A stretch of 64,000 nt of DNA from DASXRA01 sp035263725 (GTDB lineage Bacteria > Actinomycetota > Actinomycetes > Mycobacteriales > Jatrophihabitantaceae). The stretch lies in assembly GCA_035263725.1 (NCBI GenBank), contig DATFRC010000035.1, forward strand, positions 14,324 through 78,323, in the 5' to 3' direction. Below are positions 31,534 to 40,266 of this stretch, piece by piece (the stretch's first letter is position 1; every line of letters starts with the position of its first letter). Under the pieces are notes generated by a model. It did not search any database. It had not been told where the DNA came from and worked only from the letters and a program-made list of their open reading frames with translations. Both the position numbers and the translations under genes were made by a program.

Positions 31534-32829
31534 TCAGAGCGGCCGGATCGCGGCATGTAGCAGCGCGCCAATGTCACCGAGCACGTGCCGTCCGCCGCTG
31601 ACGATCATCTGCCCGTCGACGATCACGGTGTCGACATCGGCGGCGGAGGCCGCGAACACCGCCTGAGCCGGGTCGACACCAGCGGTACGGACGGTGTCCA
31701 GCCGTACTGCCACCAGGTCGGCGCGCATGCCCGGGGCGATGCGCCCCGCGTCGGGCCAGCCCAGGCAGTCGTGGCCGGTCAGCGCGGCGACGAGTTGCGC
31801 CGGGCTGAACCGTCCACGGTGACCGGTGGCCAGGCGCTCATGCATCTCGAGGGCACGCGCCTCCTCGAACATGTCGATCATCGCGTGCTGGTCGGTGCCC
31901 AAGGTGATCGGCGCCCCGGCGTCGTAGAGACGGCGGGACGGTCCGATGCCATCGGCAAGATCCCGTTCGGTCGTGGGACAGATGCTCACCGTGCTGGCCG
32001 AGCCGCCGAGCAGCGCGATGTCAGCGCCGGTCACGTGCGTGGCGTGCACCGCCGTGGTGTCTTCGCTGAGTGCGCCGGCATCGGCCAGCAGTTGCGCCGG
32101 CGTCACACCGTATGCGGCAAGACACTGTTCATTCTCGGCCGGCTGCTCGGACAGGTGGACATGTAGCGGCCGACCCGCTGCCGCCTCGACCACCTCGGGC
32201 AGCGCCTCGCGCGGCACCGCCCGCACCGAGTGGATCGCCGCGCCGATCACGCTGTGCTCGTCCGGAGCGAGCGCGGCGACGCGGTTCGCCCACGCCGCAG
32301 CGCTGCCGTCGCCGAACCGTCGCGCGACTCCGGACAGCGGCCGGCCGATGCCGCCGGTGAGGTAGCACGCGTCGAGCAGGGTGAGCCTGATGCCGGCTTC
32401 GCGCGCGGCCGAGCGCAGCGCCTGCCCCATGACGTTCGGGTCGGTGTACGGGCGGCCGTCCGGGGCGTGGTGAAGGTAGTGGAACTCCCCGACAGTGCTC
32501 ACTCCGGCGAGCGCCATCTCGGCGTAGGTGGCCCGCGCCAGCGCGAAGTACGAGTCCGGGTCGAGGCGGCCTGCGACGGCATACATGCGATCGCGCCACG
32601 TCCAGAACGTCGCTGACTCGTGGGTGCGCCCGCGCAGTGCTCGGTGGAACGCGTGGCTGTGCGTGTTCGCGAAGCCGGGCAACACCAGCCCGGGGAGCGG
32701 CACGTCGCCCTGCTGCGGGGCGGCGGTCTCCACGGCGGTGATCCGTCCACTGTGGACGGTGATGCGAGCGTCAGAGGTGACGCCGTCGCTGTCGCCCAGC
32801 CAGGCGTGTGGGGCGAAGAACGTGCTCAC
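31534..32829 (-). CDS. hutF: Formimidoylglutamate deiminase
   Basis: 431-aa amidohydrolase-superfamily enzyme that converts N-formimidoyl-L-glutamate to N-formyl-L-glutamate and ammonia in the five-step histidine pathway. Metal ligands are seen in GFANTHSHAFHRALRG (HxH, about 55-60), HVHLSEQ (about 207), AVHATHVTG and LGTDQHAMIDMFEEAR (Asp near 308). GTG start 32827-32829 overlaps the upstream gene's stop (GTGA). hutH, hutU and hutI are not in the window, so the rest of the pathway must lie elsewhere if present. Confidence 0.87.
   Translation of the reverse strand: MSTFFAPHAWLGDSDGVTSDARITVHSGRITAVETAAPQQGDVPLPGLVLPGFANTHSHAFHRALRGRTHESATFWTWRDRMYAVAGRLDPDSYFALARATYAEMALAGVSTVGEFHYLHHAPDGRPYTDPNVMGQALRSAAREAGIRLTLLDACYLTGGIGRPLSGVARRFGDGSAAAWANRVAALAPDEHSVIGAAIHSVRAVPREALPEVVEAAAGRPLHVHLSEQPAENEQCLAAYGVTPAQLLADAGALSEDTTAVHATHVTGADIALLGGSASTVSICPTTERDLADGIGPSRRLYDAGAPITLGTDQHAMIDMFEEARALEMHERLATGHRGRFSPAQLVAALTGHDCLGWPDAGRIAPGMRADLVAVRLDTVRTAGVDPAQAVFAASAADVDTVIVDGQMIVSGGRHVLGDIGALLHAAIRPL
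32745..32757. repeat. 13-bp palindrome GTCCACTGTGGAC (copy 3)
   Basis: Lies near the 5' end of hutF. Here the symmetry extends to 17 bp, CCGTCCACTGTGGACGG (32743-32759). Confidence 0.6.
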
Positions 32830-33983
32830 TGCGCCAGATCGTGCAGCACCGCGGTGAGCGCCGCGACACCGGCCAGGCAGTCGGCGTGCTCGGCGAACTC
32901 GGCCGGCGAGTGCGACACTCCGGTGGGATTGCGCACGAACAGCATTGCGGTCGGAATTCCCTCGCCCGCAAGGACTCCGGCGTCGTGGCCCGCTCCGGTG
33001 CCGAGCTCTGGTGGATGGCCCAGCACGGCGGCCACCCGCTCGCGCAGCGGCCGGTCGAACTCGGTCTCGTCCGTCCACGACTCCTCGGCAGCGGGCGCCC
33101 CGAGCGAGGCGACAACCCGGCGCACCGCGTCGGCCCGCGGCGCCCGGGCGTCAACCCACGCGGTGACCCGCGACGGGATGGCGTTCACACCGTTCGGCTC
33201 GACACGCACTTTGCCGCAGGTGGCCACCGCGCCCTGCCGCTCGGCCGCGTCACGGGCGGCCAGCACCAGCCGAGCGTAGTCGAGCATCGGATCGTGGCGG
33301 TCGGCCAGCCGGGTGGTGCCCGCGTGGTTGGCCTCGCCGACCAGCTCGACCCGCCACCGTCCGTGCGGCCAGATCGCGGTGCCGACCCCGATGGGCGCGC
33401 CGAGGTCGACCAGGCCGCGTCCCTGCTCGACGTGCAGTTCGACGAACGTGTCCACTCGGCCGAGCGCCTCTGGGTCGGGGGCCGGATCTTCGCGGCGGGC
33501 GGCCCGCAGCGCCTCGGCCATCGTGACGCCGTCGTTGTCACGAAGGGCCAGCGCGCGCTCGGGCGTGAGCCGGCCGGTGAGCAGCCGGGACCCCGCACAG
33601 GCGATCCCGAACCGGGCGCCCTCCTCGTCGGCGAAGTTCACCACGCCGATGGGACGCGAGGGCACGAACCCCTTGCCGCGTAGGGCATCCACCGCGCAGA
33701 ACGCCGATACGATCCCTAGCGGTCCGTCGAACGCCCCGCCGTCGGGCACGGAGTCGAGGTGGCTACCGGCCACGACGCCCGGTTCGTCGGCCGACGGCGT
33801 GCCCCACCAGGCCCACTGGTTGCCGGCCCGGTCCTCGACGAGCTCAAGGCCACGCACCAGCGCCGCCGCGGCGAACCACTCCCGCAGCGCCAGGTCCGCC
33901 GGCGTCCAGGCGAAGCGTCGGTAACCGCCCGAGGGCAACCGACCGACCGGCGCGAGGTCGGCCCAGAGTGCGTCGAAGCTCAC
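32826..33983 (-). CDS. M20-family amidohydrolase (allantoate/N-carbamoyl amino acid hydrolase type)
   Basis: 385-aa dizinc hydrolase. GSHLDSVPDGGAFDGPLGIVS (about residues 73-93) contains the metal His and bridging Asp, NFADEEGARFG (about 114) the catalytic and metal Glu pair, VELHVEQG the later His, and GAGHDAGVLA the C-terminal His. Classical members act on allantoate or N-carbamoyl amino acids. Because it is coupled to hutF by a 4-bp overlap, it may here hydrolyse N-formylglutamate, the HutF product, in place of HutG (inference). GTG start 33981-33983, 12 bp after the binding-protein gene. Confidence 0.85.
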   Translation of the reverse strand: MSFDALWADLAPVGRLPSGGYRRFAWTPADLALREWFAAAALVRGLELVEDRAGNQWAWWGTPSADEPGVVAGSHLDSVPDGGAFDGPLGIVSAFCAVDALRGKGFVPSRPIGVVNFADEEGARFGIACAGSRLLTGRLTPERALALRDNDGVTMAEALRAARREDPAPDPEALGRVDTFVELHVEQGRGLVDLGAPIGVGTAIWPHGRWRVELVGEANHAGTTRLADRHDPMLDYARLVLAARDAAERQGAVATCGKVRVEPNGVNAIPSRVTAWVDARAPRADAVRRVVASLGAPAAEESWTDETEFDRPLRERVAAVLGHPPELGTGAGHDAGVLAGEGIPTAMLFVRNPTGVSHSPAEFAEHADCLAGVAALTAVLHDLAQ

Positions 33984-33995
33984 CGCGCCAGCCGG

Positions 33996-34964
33996 TCAGC
34001 CCAGACCGACGCTGGCCAGCCAGTCCTTGGCTACCTTGTCCGGGTCGCCGCTGCTCGCCTGGGCGACGAGGCTGGCCAGCGTCTTGGTGTCGAGCTTCGC
34101 CGACACGGCGTTGCACGCGTCCACCATCGGCTGGGTCAGCTTCGACTTGGTCACGATCGGGACGATGTTCTGCGCTGCGAACATGCTCTTGGGGTCGGTC
34201 AGCGACACGAAGCTGTTCTTCGCGATCGACGAGTCGGTGGAGAAAATGTCAGCCGCGTCAATCGTGCCGTTCTTCAGTGAGGTGACGGTGATCGCGCCGC
34301 CGGCCTCCAGCGGGGTGAAGCGCCCGAACGTGACGCCGTAGACGCTCTTCAGCGCCGGTACACCGTCCGGACGGGTTTTGAACTGCGCCGGCGCGCCCAG
34401 CGTCAGCTTGCTCGCTACCGAGGCGAGATCACCGATCGACGTGAGGTGATACTTCTGCGCGGTCGCATGAGTAACCGTGATCGTGTCACTGTCCTGGGCG
34501 GCCGCGTATTGCAGTGCGACCTGTTTCGGGTCGAGCTTCTGCTGTAGCGCGGCGTACACGTCGCTCGGCGTCTTGGCGGTCGCGGACGCGTCCAGGAAGC
34601 TGAGGATCGAGCCGCTGTACTCGGGGATGAAGTCGATCGAGCCGTCGTCCAGCGCCTTCATGTAGATGGGACGCTCGCCGATGTTGAGGTGCTTGCTGAC
34701 CTTGACGCCCTTGGCCGACATGGCATCGCCGTAGATGTCGGCAAGCAGGACGTTCTCGGTGAAGCCGGCCGAGCCGACGGTGAGCGAGCCGGGGCCGGCC
34801 GGGTAACCGCCGGCGCCGGTCGCCGTCTCAGTAGGCGACGCGGTCGTCGCCGCGGGCGAGGTGGCCGGCGACGTCGTCTTGCTCGAACTCCCGCTGCTGC
34901 CGCAGGCAGCGAGCGCGAGGACCGAGGCCAGCACGCCTGCGGCGAGCAGATAGGTGCGTTTCAT
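33996..34964 (-). CDS. Glycine-betaine/choline-type ABC substrate-binding lipoprotein
   Basis: 322-aa lipoprotein with signal MKRTYLLAAGVLASVLALAAC, lipidated Cys21, then a Ser/Thr/Ala linker to about residue 60. The mature domain (LTVGSAGFTENVLLADIYGDAM, DFIPEYSGSIL, VTHATAQKYHLTSIGDL, DAADIFSTDSSI) matches the OpuAC/OpuCC family that binds quaternary amines or, in ProU-like Hut systems, histidine. Strong RBS AAAGGAGAGAT before the ATG. The two permease and one ATPase genes lie directly upstream. Confidence 0.92.
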   Translation of the reverse strand: MKRTYLLAAGVLASVLALAACGSSGSSSKTTSPATSPAATTASPTETATGAGGYPAGPGSLTVGSAGFTENVLLADIYGDAMSAKGVKVSKHLNIGERPIYMKALDDGSIDFIPEYSGSILSFLDASATAKTPSDVYAALQQKLDPKQVALQYAAAQDSDTITVTHATAQKYHLTSIGDLASVASKLTLGAPAQFKTRPDGVPALKSVYGVTFGRFTPLEAGGAITVTSLKNGTIDAADIFSTDSSIAKNSFVSLTDPKSMFAAQNIVPIVTKSKLTQPMVDACNAVSAKLDTKTLASLVAQASSGDPDKVAKDWLASVGLG

Positions 34965-34999
34965 ATCTCTCCTTTGTCAGACATTCATGTCGGGTCAGA

Positions 35000-35812
35000 T
35001 CAGGCCGGCGCCAACTCCAGTTCTGCGGCCGTGCGGCTCCCGCGCCTGGAAAACCGCTCGGAGACGCCTGGCGACACGATCAGCCGCTCGACCCCGATCA
35101 ATGCCAGGTCGGCGACGACCGCGAGCAGAGCGACGATGATGCCGGCGCTCACCATCGCCGGATAGCCGCTGTGTGGGTCGTTGATCGTTTGCGTGCCGTC
35201 GATGATGAGCCGGCCCAGACCGCCGAGGAACGGGGCGTACGCGGCAACGGTCGCGGTGGCGATCACCTGCAGCGTCGAACTGCGCAGCCCGGACATGATC
35301 AGTGGCAACGCGATCGGGAACTCGACCTGGCGCACCACCTGCCCGCCGGTCATGCCCATGCCTTTCGCCGCGTCGCGAACCGCCGGGTCGACGTTCTGTA
35401 CGCCGGCGTACGTACTCGTCAAAATCGGCGGGATGGCCAGCACCACAAGCACGATCTCGACCACCACGAAGTACGGGAACGCACCGATCGGCACCAGCCC
35501 CGGGATGGTCGTAGTGGCGTGGATCTTGGGCGATAGCCAGATGACTAGCAGCACGACGAAGCCCAGCGACGGCACGGCGCGCAGTCCGTTGGCCAGGCCG
35601 GCGACCGCCAGCACACCCCGGCCGGTGTGCCCGATCCAAAGGCCGAGCGGCAACGCGATCAGCGTCGCGACGGCGATCGCGATCAGCGTGTAGAACACGT
35701 GCTCGCGGATGTGCACGAGCAGCCCGTTCGGACCCCACCAGTTCGCCGGGTCGTTGAGCCACACACCCACCCGGTCGAGGTTGAGGCCGTTGTTGTCGGC
35801 CAGCGCGCTCAT
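35000..35812 (-). CDS. ABC transporter permease, OpuC/ProW family (second)
   Basis: 270-aa permease with an N-terminal segment, about five helices and the EAA-type loop VDPAVRDAAKGMGMTGGQVVRQVEFPIALPLIMSGLR (near residues 145-180), which docks on the ATPase. ATIAVAAYAPFLGGLGRLI-like sequence (ATATVAAYAPFLGGLGRLI) is typical of betaine transporters. Start ATG 35810-35812 overlaps the other permease stop by 4 bp; longer open frames upstream are spurious. Two non-identical permeases form the channel. Confidence 0.9.
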   Translation of the reverse strand: MSALADNNGLNLDRVGVWLNDPANWWGPNGLLVHIREHVFYTLIAIAVATLIALPLGLWIGHTGRGVLAVAGLANGLRAVPSLGFVVLLVIWLSPKIHATTTIPGLVPIGAFPYFVVVEIVLVVLAIPPILTSTYAGVQNVDPAVRDAAKGMGMTGGQVVRQVEFPIALPLIMSGLRSSTLQVIATATVAAYAPFLGGLGRLIIDGTQTINDPHSGYPAMVSAGIIVALLAVVADLALIGVERLIVSPGVSERFSRRGSRTAAELELAPA

Positions 35813-36462
35813 CGCTCCCGCACCGCCTGCTGCCAGGGCGTGAGCAGCCGGATGCCCAGCACGATCACGACGTCGAACAGCAGCGCCAGCACGACGATCA
35901 GGATCAGGCCGAGCAGGATCGGCGGCAGCGAGTTCAGCTGCGATCCCTCGGTGAACAGCGTGCCGAGTTGGGCCACGCCTAGCAGGGACGCCACCGAAAC
36001 GAGGCTGACGTTGGACACGGCTGCCACTCGCAGTCCGGCGCCGATCACCGGCACCGCGATCGGAAACTGCACGGCAAACAGGCGTTGCCGGTTGGTGTAC
36101 CCCATGGCCGACGCCGCCGACAGGGTCGTGTTCGAGACGGACGAGAGGCCGTCGGCCACCACGCGTACCAGCAGCGCCACGGTGTAGACCGTGAGGGCGA
36201 CGGCCACGTTGATCGGCGACAGGATCCGCGTGCCGAGCAGACCCGGCAGCACCAGGAACAGCACGAGCGACGGGATGGTGTAGGCCAGCCCGGCCACCGT
36301 GACCACCGGCGGGTACGTCCAGCGATAGCGACTGGCCAGCCAGCCGATGGGCAGCGCGATGATTAGCCCGACGACCAGCGGCAGTGCGGCCAGCCAGATC
36401 GTCGTCCAAGTCCAGTGCACGACGTCGCTCTGGTTGTCGCGGAAGTATGTCCACACATTCAT
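35809..36462 (-). CDS. ABC transporter permease, OpuC/ProW family (first)
   Basis: 217-aa permease beginning MNVWTYFRDNQSDVVHWTWTT. Helices include LPLVVGLIIALPIGWLA and VVTVAGLAYTIPSLVLFLVLPGLLG. The coupling loop is near SAASAMGYTNRQRLFAVQFPIAVPVI, and SLVSVASLLGVAQLG follows. This matches OpuCB/OpuCD-type proteins. ATG 36460-36462 overlaps the ATPase stop by 4 bp. Confidence 0.9.
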   Translation of the reverse strand: MNVWTYFRDNQSDVVHWTWTTIWLAALPLVVGLIIALPIGWLASRYRWTYPPVVTVAGLAYTIPSLVLFLVLPGLLGTRILSPINVAVALTVYTVALLVRVVADGLSSVSNTTLSAASAMGYTNRQRLFAVQFPIAVPVIGAGLRVAAVSNVSLVSVASLLGVAQLGTLFTEGSQLNSLPPILLGLILIVVLALLFDVVIVLGIRLLTPWQQAVRER

Positions 36463-37598
36463 GACGTGCCGATCGCCGCGGGGGCACGCCGGGCTTGCTC
36501 GGCGTGGGCCTCGATGCGGGCCAGCACGTCGGACACGCCGACCGTCCCGGCGAAGCGGCCCTCGTCGTCGACGACGACGCCCCGCCCGCTGGGCGAGGAC
36601 AGTGCCGCGTCGAGGGCCTCGCGCAGGGTGCCGCCCTGAGTGGCCAGGGTGCCGCCGAGGTTGAGCAGCTCGGGGGTCACCTCGCCGGTGAGGGCGCTTC
36701 GCGGCACGCCGGTGAGGGCTAGCCACCCCTGGGGCTGCTGGTCGGTGTCTACGACGAGCACCCAGCCGTCGCGGGCGGCCTCGGGCGCACCGGCCAGCTC
36801 GGACCCGAGCGCGACGGTGCCCTCGCGGTGCAGCGGCAGGGCGTCGGCGACGGTGAAGCCGAGGGCGCGGTAGCCCCTGTCGCGTCCGACGAATCCGGCG
36901 ACGAACGAGTCGGCCGGCCGGGAGAGCAAGTCGGCTGGGGTGGCGAACTGGGCCAGCCGACCGCCGACGCGCAGCACCGCGACATGGTCGCCGAGCTTGA
37001 TCGCCTCGTCGATGTCGTGCGTGACGAACACGATCGTCTTGGCCAGGTCAGCCTGCAGGCGCAGGAATTCGTCCTGAAGTTGGGCGCGCACCACAGGGTC
37101 GACCGCGGAGAACGGCTCGTCCATCAGCATGACCTGGGGGTCGGCGGCCAGCGCGCGGGCGACGCCCACCCGTTGCTGCTGCCCGCCGGAGAGTTGCGCC
37201 GGGTACCGCTTCGCGAGCTGGGCCGGCAGGCCGACCCGCTCGAGCAGTTCCATCGCCTTGGCCCGGGCCTCCCGTCGATTCTCCTTGAGCAGGAACGGCA
37301 CGGTGGCGACGTTGTCGACGACCGTGCGGTGCGGGAAGAGCCCGGCCGCCTGGATGACATAGCCCATGCCGCGCCGCAGTTGCGGGGGCGGCACCGTCGA
37401 GATGTCCTTGTCGTCGAGCCAGATCCGGCCCTCGGTGGGGTCGATCATCCGGTTGATCATGCGAAGGCTCGTGGTCTTGCCGCAGCCAGACGGACCGACC
37501 AGCACGGTGATCTGGTGCGACGGCGCCTCCAGGCTCAACTCGTGGACCGCGACCGTGCCGTCGGGGTAGCGCTTGGTGACAGACTCGAACCTGATCAT
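36459..37598 (-). CDS. Betaine-type ABC transporter ATPase with CBS region
   Basis: 379-aa ATPase. Walker A GPSGCGKTT (about 36-44), Q-loop YVIQAAGLFPH, signature QLSGGQQQR (about 140), Walker B VMLMDEPFSAVD, H-loop FVTHDIDEA. The C-terminal about 120 residues (GWVLVVDTDQQPQGWLALTGV, GRGVVVDDEGRFAGTVGVSDVL) form a CBS-type module, which in OpuA senses ionic strength or nucleotide. Start ATG 37596-37598 shares one base with the IclR stop (TGATG). Confidence 0.92.
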   Translation of the reverse strand: MIRFESVTKRYPDGTVAVHELSLEAPSHQITVLVGPSGCGKTTSLRMINRMIDPTEGRIWLDDKDISTVPPPQLRRGMGYVIQAAGLFPHRTVVDNVATVPFLLKENRREARAKAMELLERVGLPAQLAKRYPAQLSGGQQQRVGVARALAADPQVMLMDEPFSAVDPVVRAQLQDEFLRLQADLAKTIVFVTHDIDEAIKLGDHVAVLRVGGRLAQFATPADLLSRPADSFVAGFVGRDRGYRALGFTVADALPLHREGTVALGSELAGAPEAARDGWVLVVDTDQQPQGWLALTGVPRSALTGEVTPELLNLGGTLATQGGTLREALDAALSSPSGRGVVVDDEGRFAGTVGVSDVLARIEAHAEQARRAPAAIGTS

Positions 37599-38278
37599 CA
37601 GCCGGCCACCTCCCGGTCGCGGTGCACGCCGAGCTGAGCGGCCAGGCCGCGGGCCTCGTGGGCGACGATCTGCCCGTATTCGTGCATCGTCCGGTTGTCG
37701 ATTCGAAACGTCGGGCCGAGCAGGTTGAGGGCGCCGGCCACCCCGCCGGGACGGCGGATCGGGGCCGCGATCGCGGTGACGTCGGGCTCGACCCGGTCGC
37801 GCTGGGCGACGTATCCGACCTCCGGCACGACGCCGCGCAGCGCGTCTCCTACCGCGAGCCCCTCGTACGGCATGGCGCGGCCGACCCAGCTGGTGTGCCG
37901 CACCGTGTGGGTCCCCTCGACCATTGCGACGTAGATCGCGGTGTCGTCGGGCCCCTCGATGCTGAGGTAGGCCGACTCCCCGGTGGCCGCAACGATCCGG
38001 CGCAGCGCCGGCTCGGCCATAGTGACGAGCGCCTGCCGGCCCAGCGACGCCGCGCCGAGCTGGATGAGCCGCGCACCCGGGTGGTAGTAGCCCGCCTCGT
38101 CGCGGTGTACGAACGCCGCTTGTTCCATGGTGCGCAGCAGCCGCAGCGCGGTACTCGGCGCGAGCCGGGCACGGCGCGCACAGGTCGCGAGGCTCAGCGG
38201 CGCGTCGGCGCACACTTCCGCGAGCAGCTCGAGCGCACGCTCGACTGCTCGGGTGGGCGCCCCCGCGACACTCGTCAT
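37598..38278 (-). CDS. IclR-family transcription regulator
   Basis: 226-aa regulator. The N-terminal winged helix is at about 8-65 (SLATCARRARLAPSTALRLLRTMEQAAFV), followed by the IclR effector domain (about 75-220) with YLSIEGPDDTAIYVAMVEG, PYEGLAVGDALRG and AIAAPIRRPGGVAGALNLLGP. It begins the ABC-M20-hutF run and probably controls it in response to a pathway metabolite. ATG 38276-38278. Confidence 0.9.
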   Translation of the reverse strand: MTSVAGAPTRAVERALELLAEVCADAPLSLATCARRARLAPSTALRLLRTMEQAAFVHRDEAGYYHPGARLIQLGAASLGRQALVTMAEPALRRIVAATGESAYLSIEGPDDTAIYVAMVEGTHTVRHTSWVGRAMPYEGLAVGDALRGVVPEVGYVAQRDRVEPDVTAIAAPIRRPGGVAGALNLLGPTFRIDNRTMHEYGQIVAHEARGLAAQLGVHRDREVAG

Positions 38279-38426
38279 TCGTCAGGCCTTATCTATAGGG
38301 CTGATCAGCTTTGCCGCCTCGTGGAATGCAGCTTCCGTCAGACGGTCCAGCCTCGCACAGGGTTCGGACATGGGGCTGGCCCCCGTGTTCGAATCGTTAC
38401 CTCGACCTGGCTGCCAGTCGGTCGGC

Positions 38427-38828
38427 TCAGACCAGCTCCACCGGGCAGTACCCGGCCTTGGCCAGCCGACCGTCGGCGCTCAGCAGCGGCACGCCGAGGC
38501 GCACGGCAAGCGCGACGTAGAGCGCGTCGTAGAAGGACAGGCTGTCGCGGTATTGCCAGGCCAACTCGGCAACCGGGCCGACATGCGGGTAGCGGTGCTG
38601 CACGAGCGCGCGAAGCGATCGCAGCGCAGCACTTGCCTCAGCCATGCTGATCAGCCCGGCGCGAGCATGACGTCGCAACACATTGCCGACCTCGGCGTCG
38701 ACCAGGTGTGGCGCGTGTCGACGCATCTCGGGCAGCCGGGCCCGCAGTGCGCGCGCGTCCTCACACTTGCCGGTCGTTGCCAGTACGAGCGCCGATGCGT
38801 CGACGACATAGTCGACGTGGTCGCTCAT
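38427..38828 (-). CDS. vapC: VapC-type PIN-domain toxin
   Basis: 133-aa PIN ribonuclease. Acidic active-site residues are visible in YVVDASALVLA (D10), HLVDAEVGNVLRR (D/E near 43), SFYDALYVALA (D near 99) and LLSADGRLAKA (D near 117). It cleaves RNA unless bound by its antitoxin. ATG 38826-38828 overlaps the antitoxin stop by 4 bp, the usual vapBC order. The 148 bp between its stop and the IclR gene hold no gene. Confidence 0.9.
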   Translation of the reverse strand: MSDHVDYVVDASALVLATTGKCEDARALRARLPEMRRHAPHLVDAEVGNVLRRHARAGLISMAEASAALRSLRALVQHRYPHVGPVAELAWQYRDSLSFYDALYVALAVRLGVPLLSADGRLAKAGYCPVELV

Positions 38829-39061
38829 CGACGATCTGCGGCCAGGTCGGCAAGGATCGACTCGCGGGTCGAACCCGGGGTGTCGCTCGATACATGGGCC
38901 GATTCCAGCTCTACCAGAACCTCGTCGGTCGTGGGCAGGTAGGCAAAATCGATGACGACCTCGCGCATGTACGACTGGATGGACCGGCCTTTGGCCCGGG
39001 CACGCTTGCGGATCACCTCGTAGGCGTCCTCGGGGACCTCGCGTATCTGGATTGTCGCCAC
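38825..39061 (-). CDS. vapB: FitA/VapB-type antitoxin
   Basis: 78-aa protein beginning MATIQIREVPEDAYEVIRKRARAKGRSIQSYMRE, a ribbon-helix-helix DNA-binding fold as in FitA-like antitoxins. The C-terminal part (VLVELESAHVSSDTPGSTRESILADL) would fill the PIN active site. GTG start 39059-39061. Such antitoxins also repress their own promoter. Confidence 0.87.
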   Translation of the reverse strand: MATIQIREVPEDAYEVIRKRARAKGRSIQSYMREVVIDFAYLPTTDEVLVELESAHVSSDTPGSTRESILADLAADRR

Positions 39062-39084
39062 AGCGCTACCTTAGCGCCGCAGCG

Positions 39085-40164
39085 CTACGGGTGCCAGCGC
39101 AAGTGGACGGCGGGCGGTTTGCGAAACACCAGCCCGCGAGCTGCGGTGTCCTCGGCGAGGTGGAGGCCCGGAAGCTCGAGCAGCGCAGCGAGCGCGGTGG
39201 CCGCCTCGAGTCGGGCCAGGTCCATGCCGATGCAGACGTGCGGTCCACGCGCGAAGGCCAGATGCCGGCGGACATTCGGGCGGCGGATGTCGAAGCGGTC
39301 CGGTTCGGCGAAGACATCGGGGTCGCGGTTGGCGCCGGCGATCGACACCGTCACTTGGTCACCGCGCCGGATCTCCGCAGCGCCCAGGACGACGTCTCGA
39401 GTCGCGTAGCGGTCGACGACTGCCGCCGCCGGTTCGAGGCGCAGCGACTCCTCCACGGCGGCGCCGATCAGGCTGTGGTCGGCCCGGATCGCATCCAGCT
39501 CGTCGCGATTCGACAACACGTGTACCACCAGGTTAGAGATCATGCCCTCGGTCGTCTCGATTCCGCCGAACATCAGCACGGCTGTATTCGAGGCGGTCTC
39601 GTCGAGATCGAGGCCCGGGACTGCCGACTCGATCCGCTCGCGGAGTGCGGCGAACGCGGCCGGCCCCTCCGGCGGAATCGGCCGCCCGGCACTCACTCCC
39701 GACACCGCCGAGACGATCGCGTCGTACCAGCGCAGCACGGTGCCGGTGTCCACCTCGGGCAGGCCTAGCGCCTCGGCTACTACGGCCACGGCGAGCGGGC
39801 CGGCCAGGCCGCGGCGCAATTCGGCATGGCCCGGCGGTAGCGCCGCGACGAGCCGGCGCGTCTCGTCCGTGACGAACGGCGCGAAGCGGTCGGCGGGCCG
39901 CAGCGCGCCGTGGAACGCGGCGCGGTGCCGGGCGTGCTCGGCTCCGTCCAGAGAGAGCATGCTCGGGCCGACGACCAGGGCGGTGGAGAACCGCGGATCG
40001 TCCACGGTGAAGGTCGCCGTGTCGCGCAGCACCTGATCGGCGAGGTCGTAGCGAGTGACCAGCCACGCGGACAGCACGGGCAACCAGGCCACCGGCTCGG
40101 TGACGCGCAGGCGGGCGAGCACCGGGTGCAGGTCACCTTCGAGCTCCTCGATGGTGATCGTCAC
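39085..40164 (-). CDS. Cytochrome P450
   Basis: 359-aa P450 counted from the GTG at 40162-40164 (VTITIEELEGDL), which has an AGG-containing RBS about 9 nt upstream; an ATG 13 codons earlier (40203) is the alternative. The I-helix FGGIETTEGM carries the acid-Thr pair, the K-helix ExxR is EESLR, and the haem loop is FARGPHVCIGMDLARLEA with the Cys ligand. It is shorter than the usual about 400 aa, mainly at the N-terminus. No ferredoxin or reductase gene is adjacent, and the substrate is unknown. Confidence 0.9.
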   Translation of the reverse strand: MTITIEELEGDLHPVLARLRVTEPVAWLPVLSAWLVTRYDLADQVLRDTATFTVDDPRFSTALVVGPSMLSLDGAEHARHRAAFHGALRPADRFAPFVTDETRRLVAALPPGHAELRRGLAGPLAVAVVAEALGLPEVDTGTVLRWYDAIVSAVSGVSAGRPIPPEGPAAFAALRERIESAVPGLDLDETASNTAVLMFGGIETTEGMISNLVVHVLSNRDELDAIRADHSLIGAAVEESLRLEPAAAVVDRYATRDVVLGAAEIRRGDQVTVSIAGANRDPDVFAEPDRFDIRRPNVRRHLAFARGPHVCIGMDLARLEAATALAALLELPGLHLAEDTAARGLVFRKPPAVHLRWHP

Positions 40165-40266
40165 GATCTCAGCCTGGCACGGGTGGCGGGTGATGCGTGC
40201 CATGTGGTTACCGGTCAGTAACCCACGTAGGCTTCGGCGAATCGGCAACCCCCAGAAGGAGACCCG

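Noticed and set aside
32830..33078. 83-residue N-terminal extension of HutF
   Set aside because: Arg-rich frame antisense-like shadow of the M20 gene; the GTG at 32827-32829 gives the normal family N-terminus and the 4-bp overlap.
38389..38400. GTTCGAATC sequence resembling a tRNA T-loop upstream of the IclR gene
   Set aside because: The flanking bases do not pair into a 5-bp T-stem, and no acceptor or anticodon arm can be drawn.
38427..39061. VapBC as the mark of a mobile island
   Set aside because: No integrase, direct repeats, tRNA target or clear base-composition change around it.
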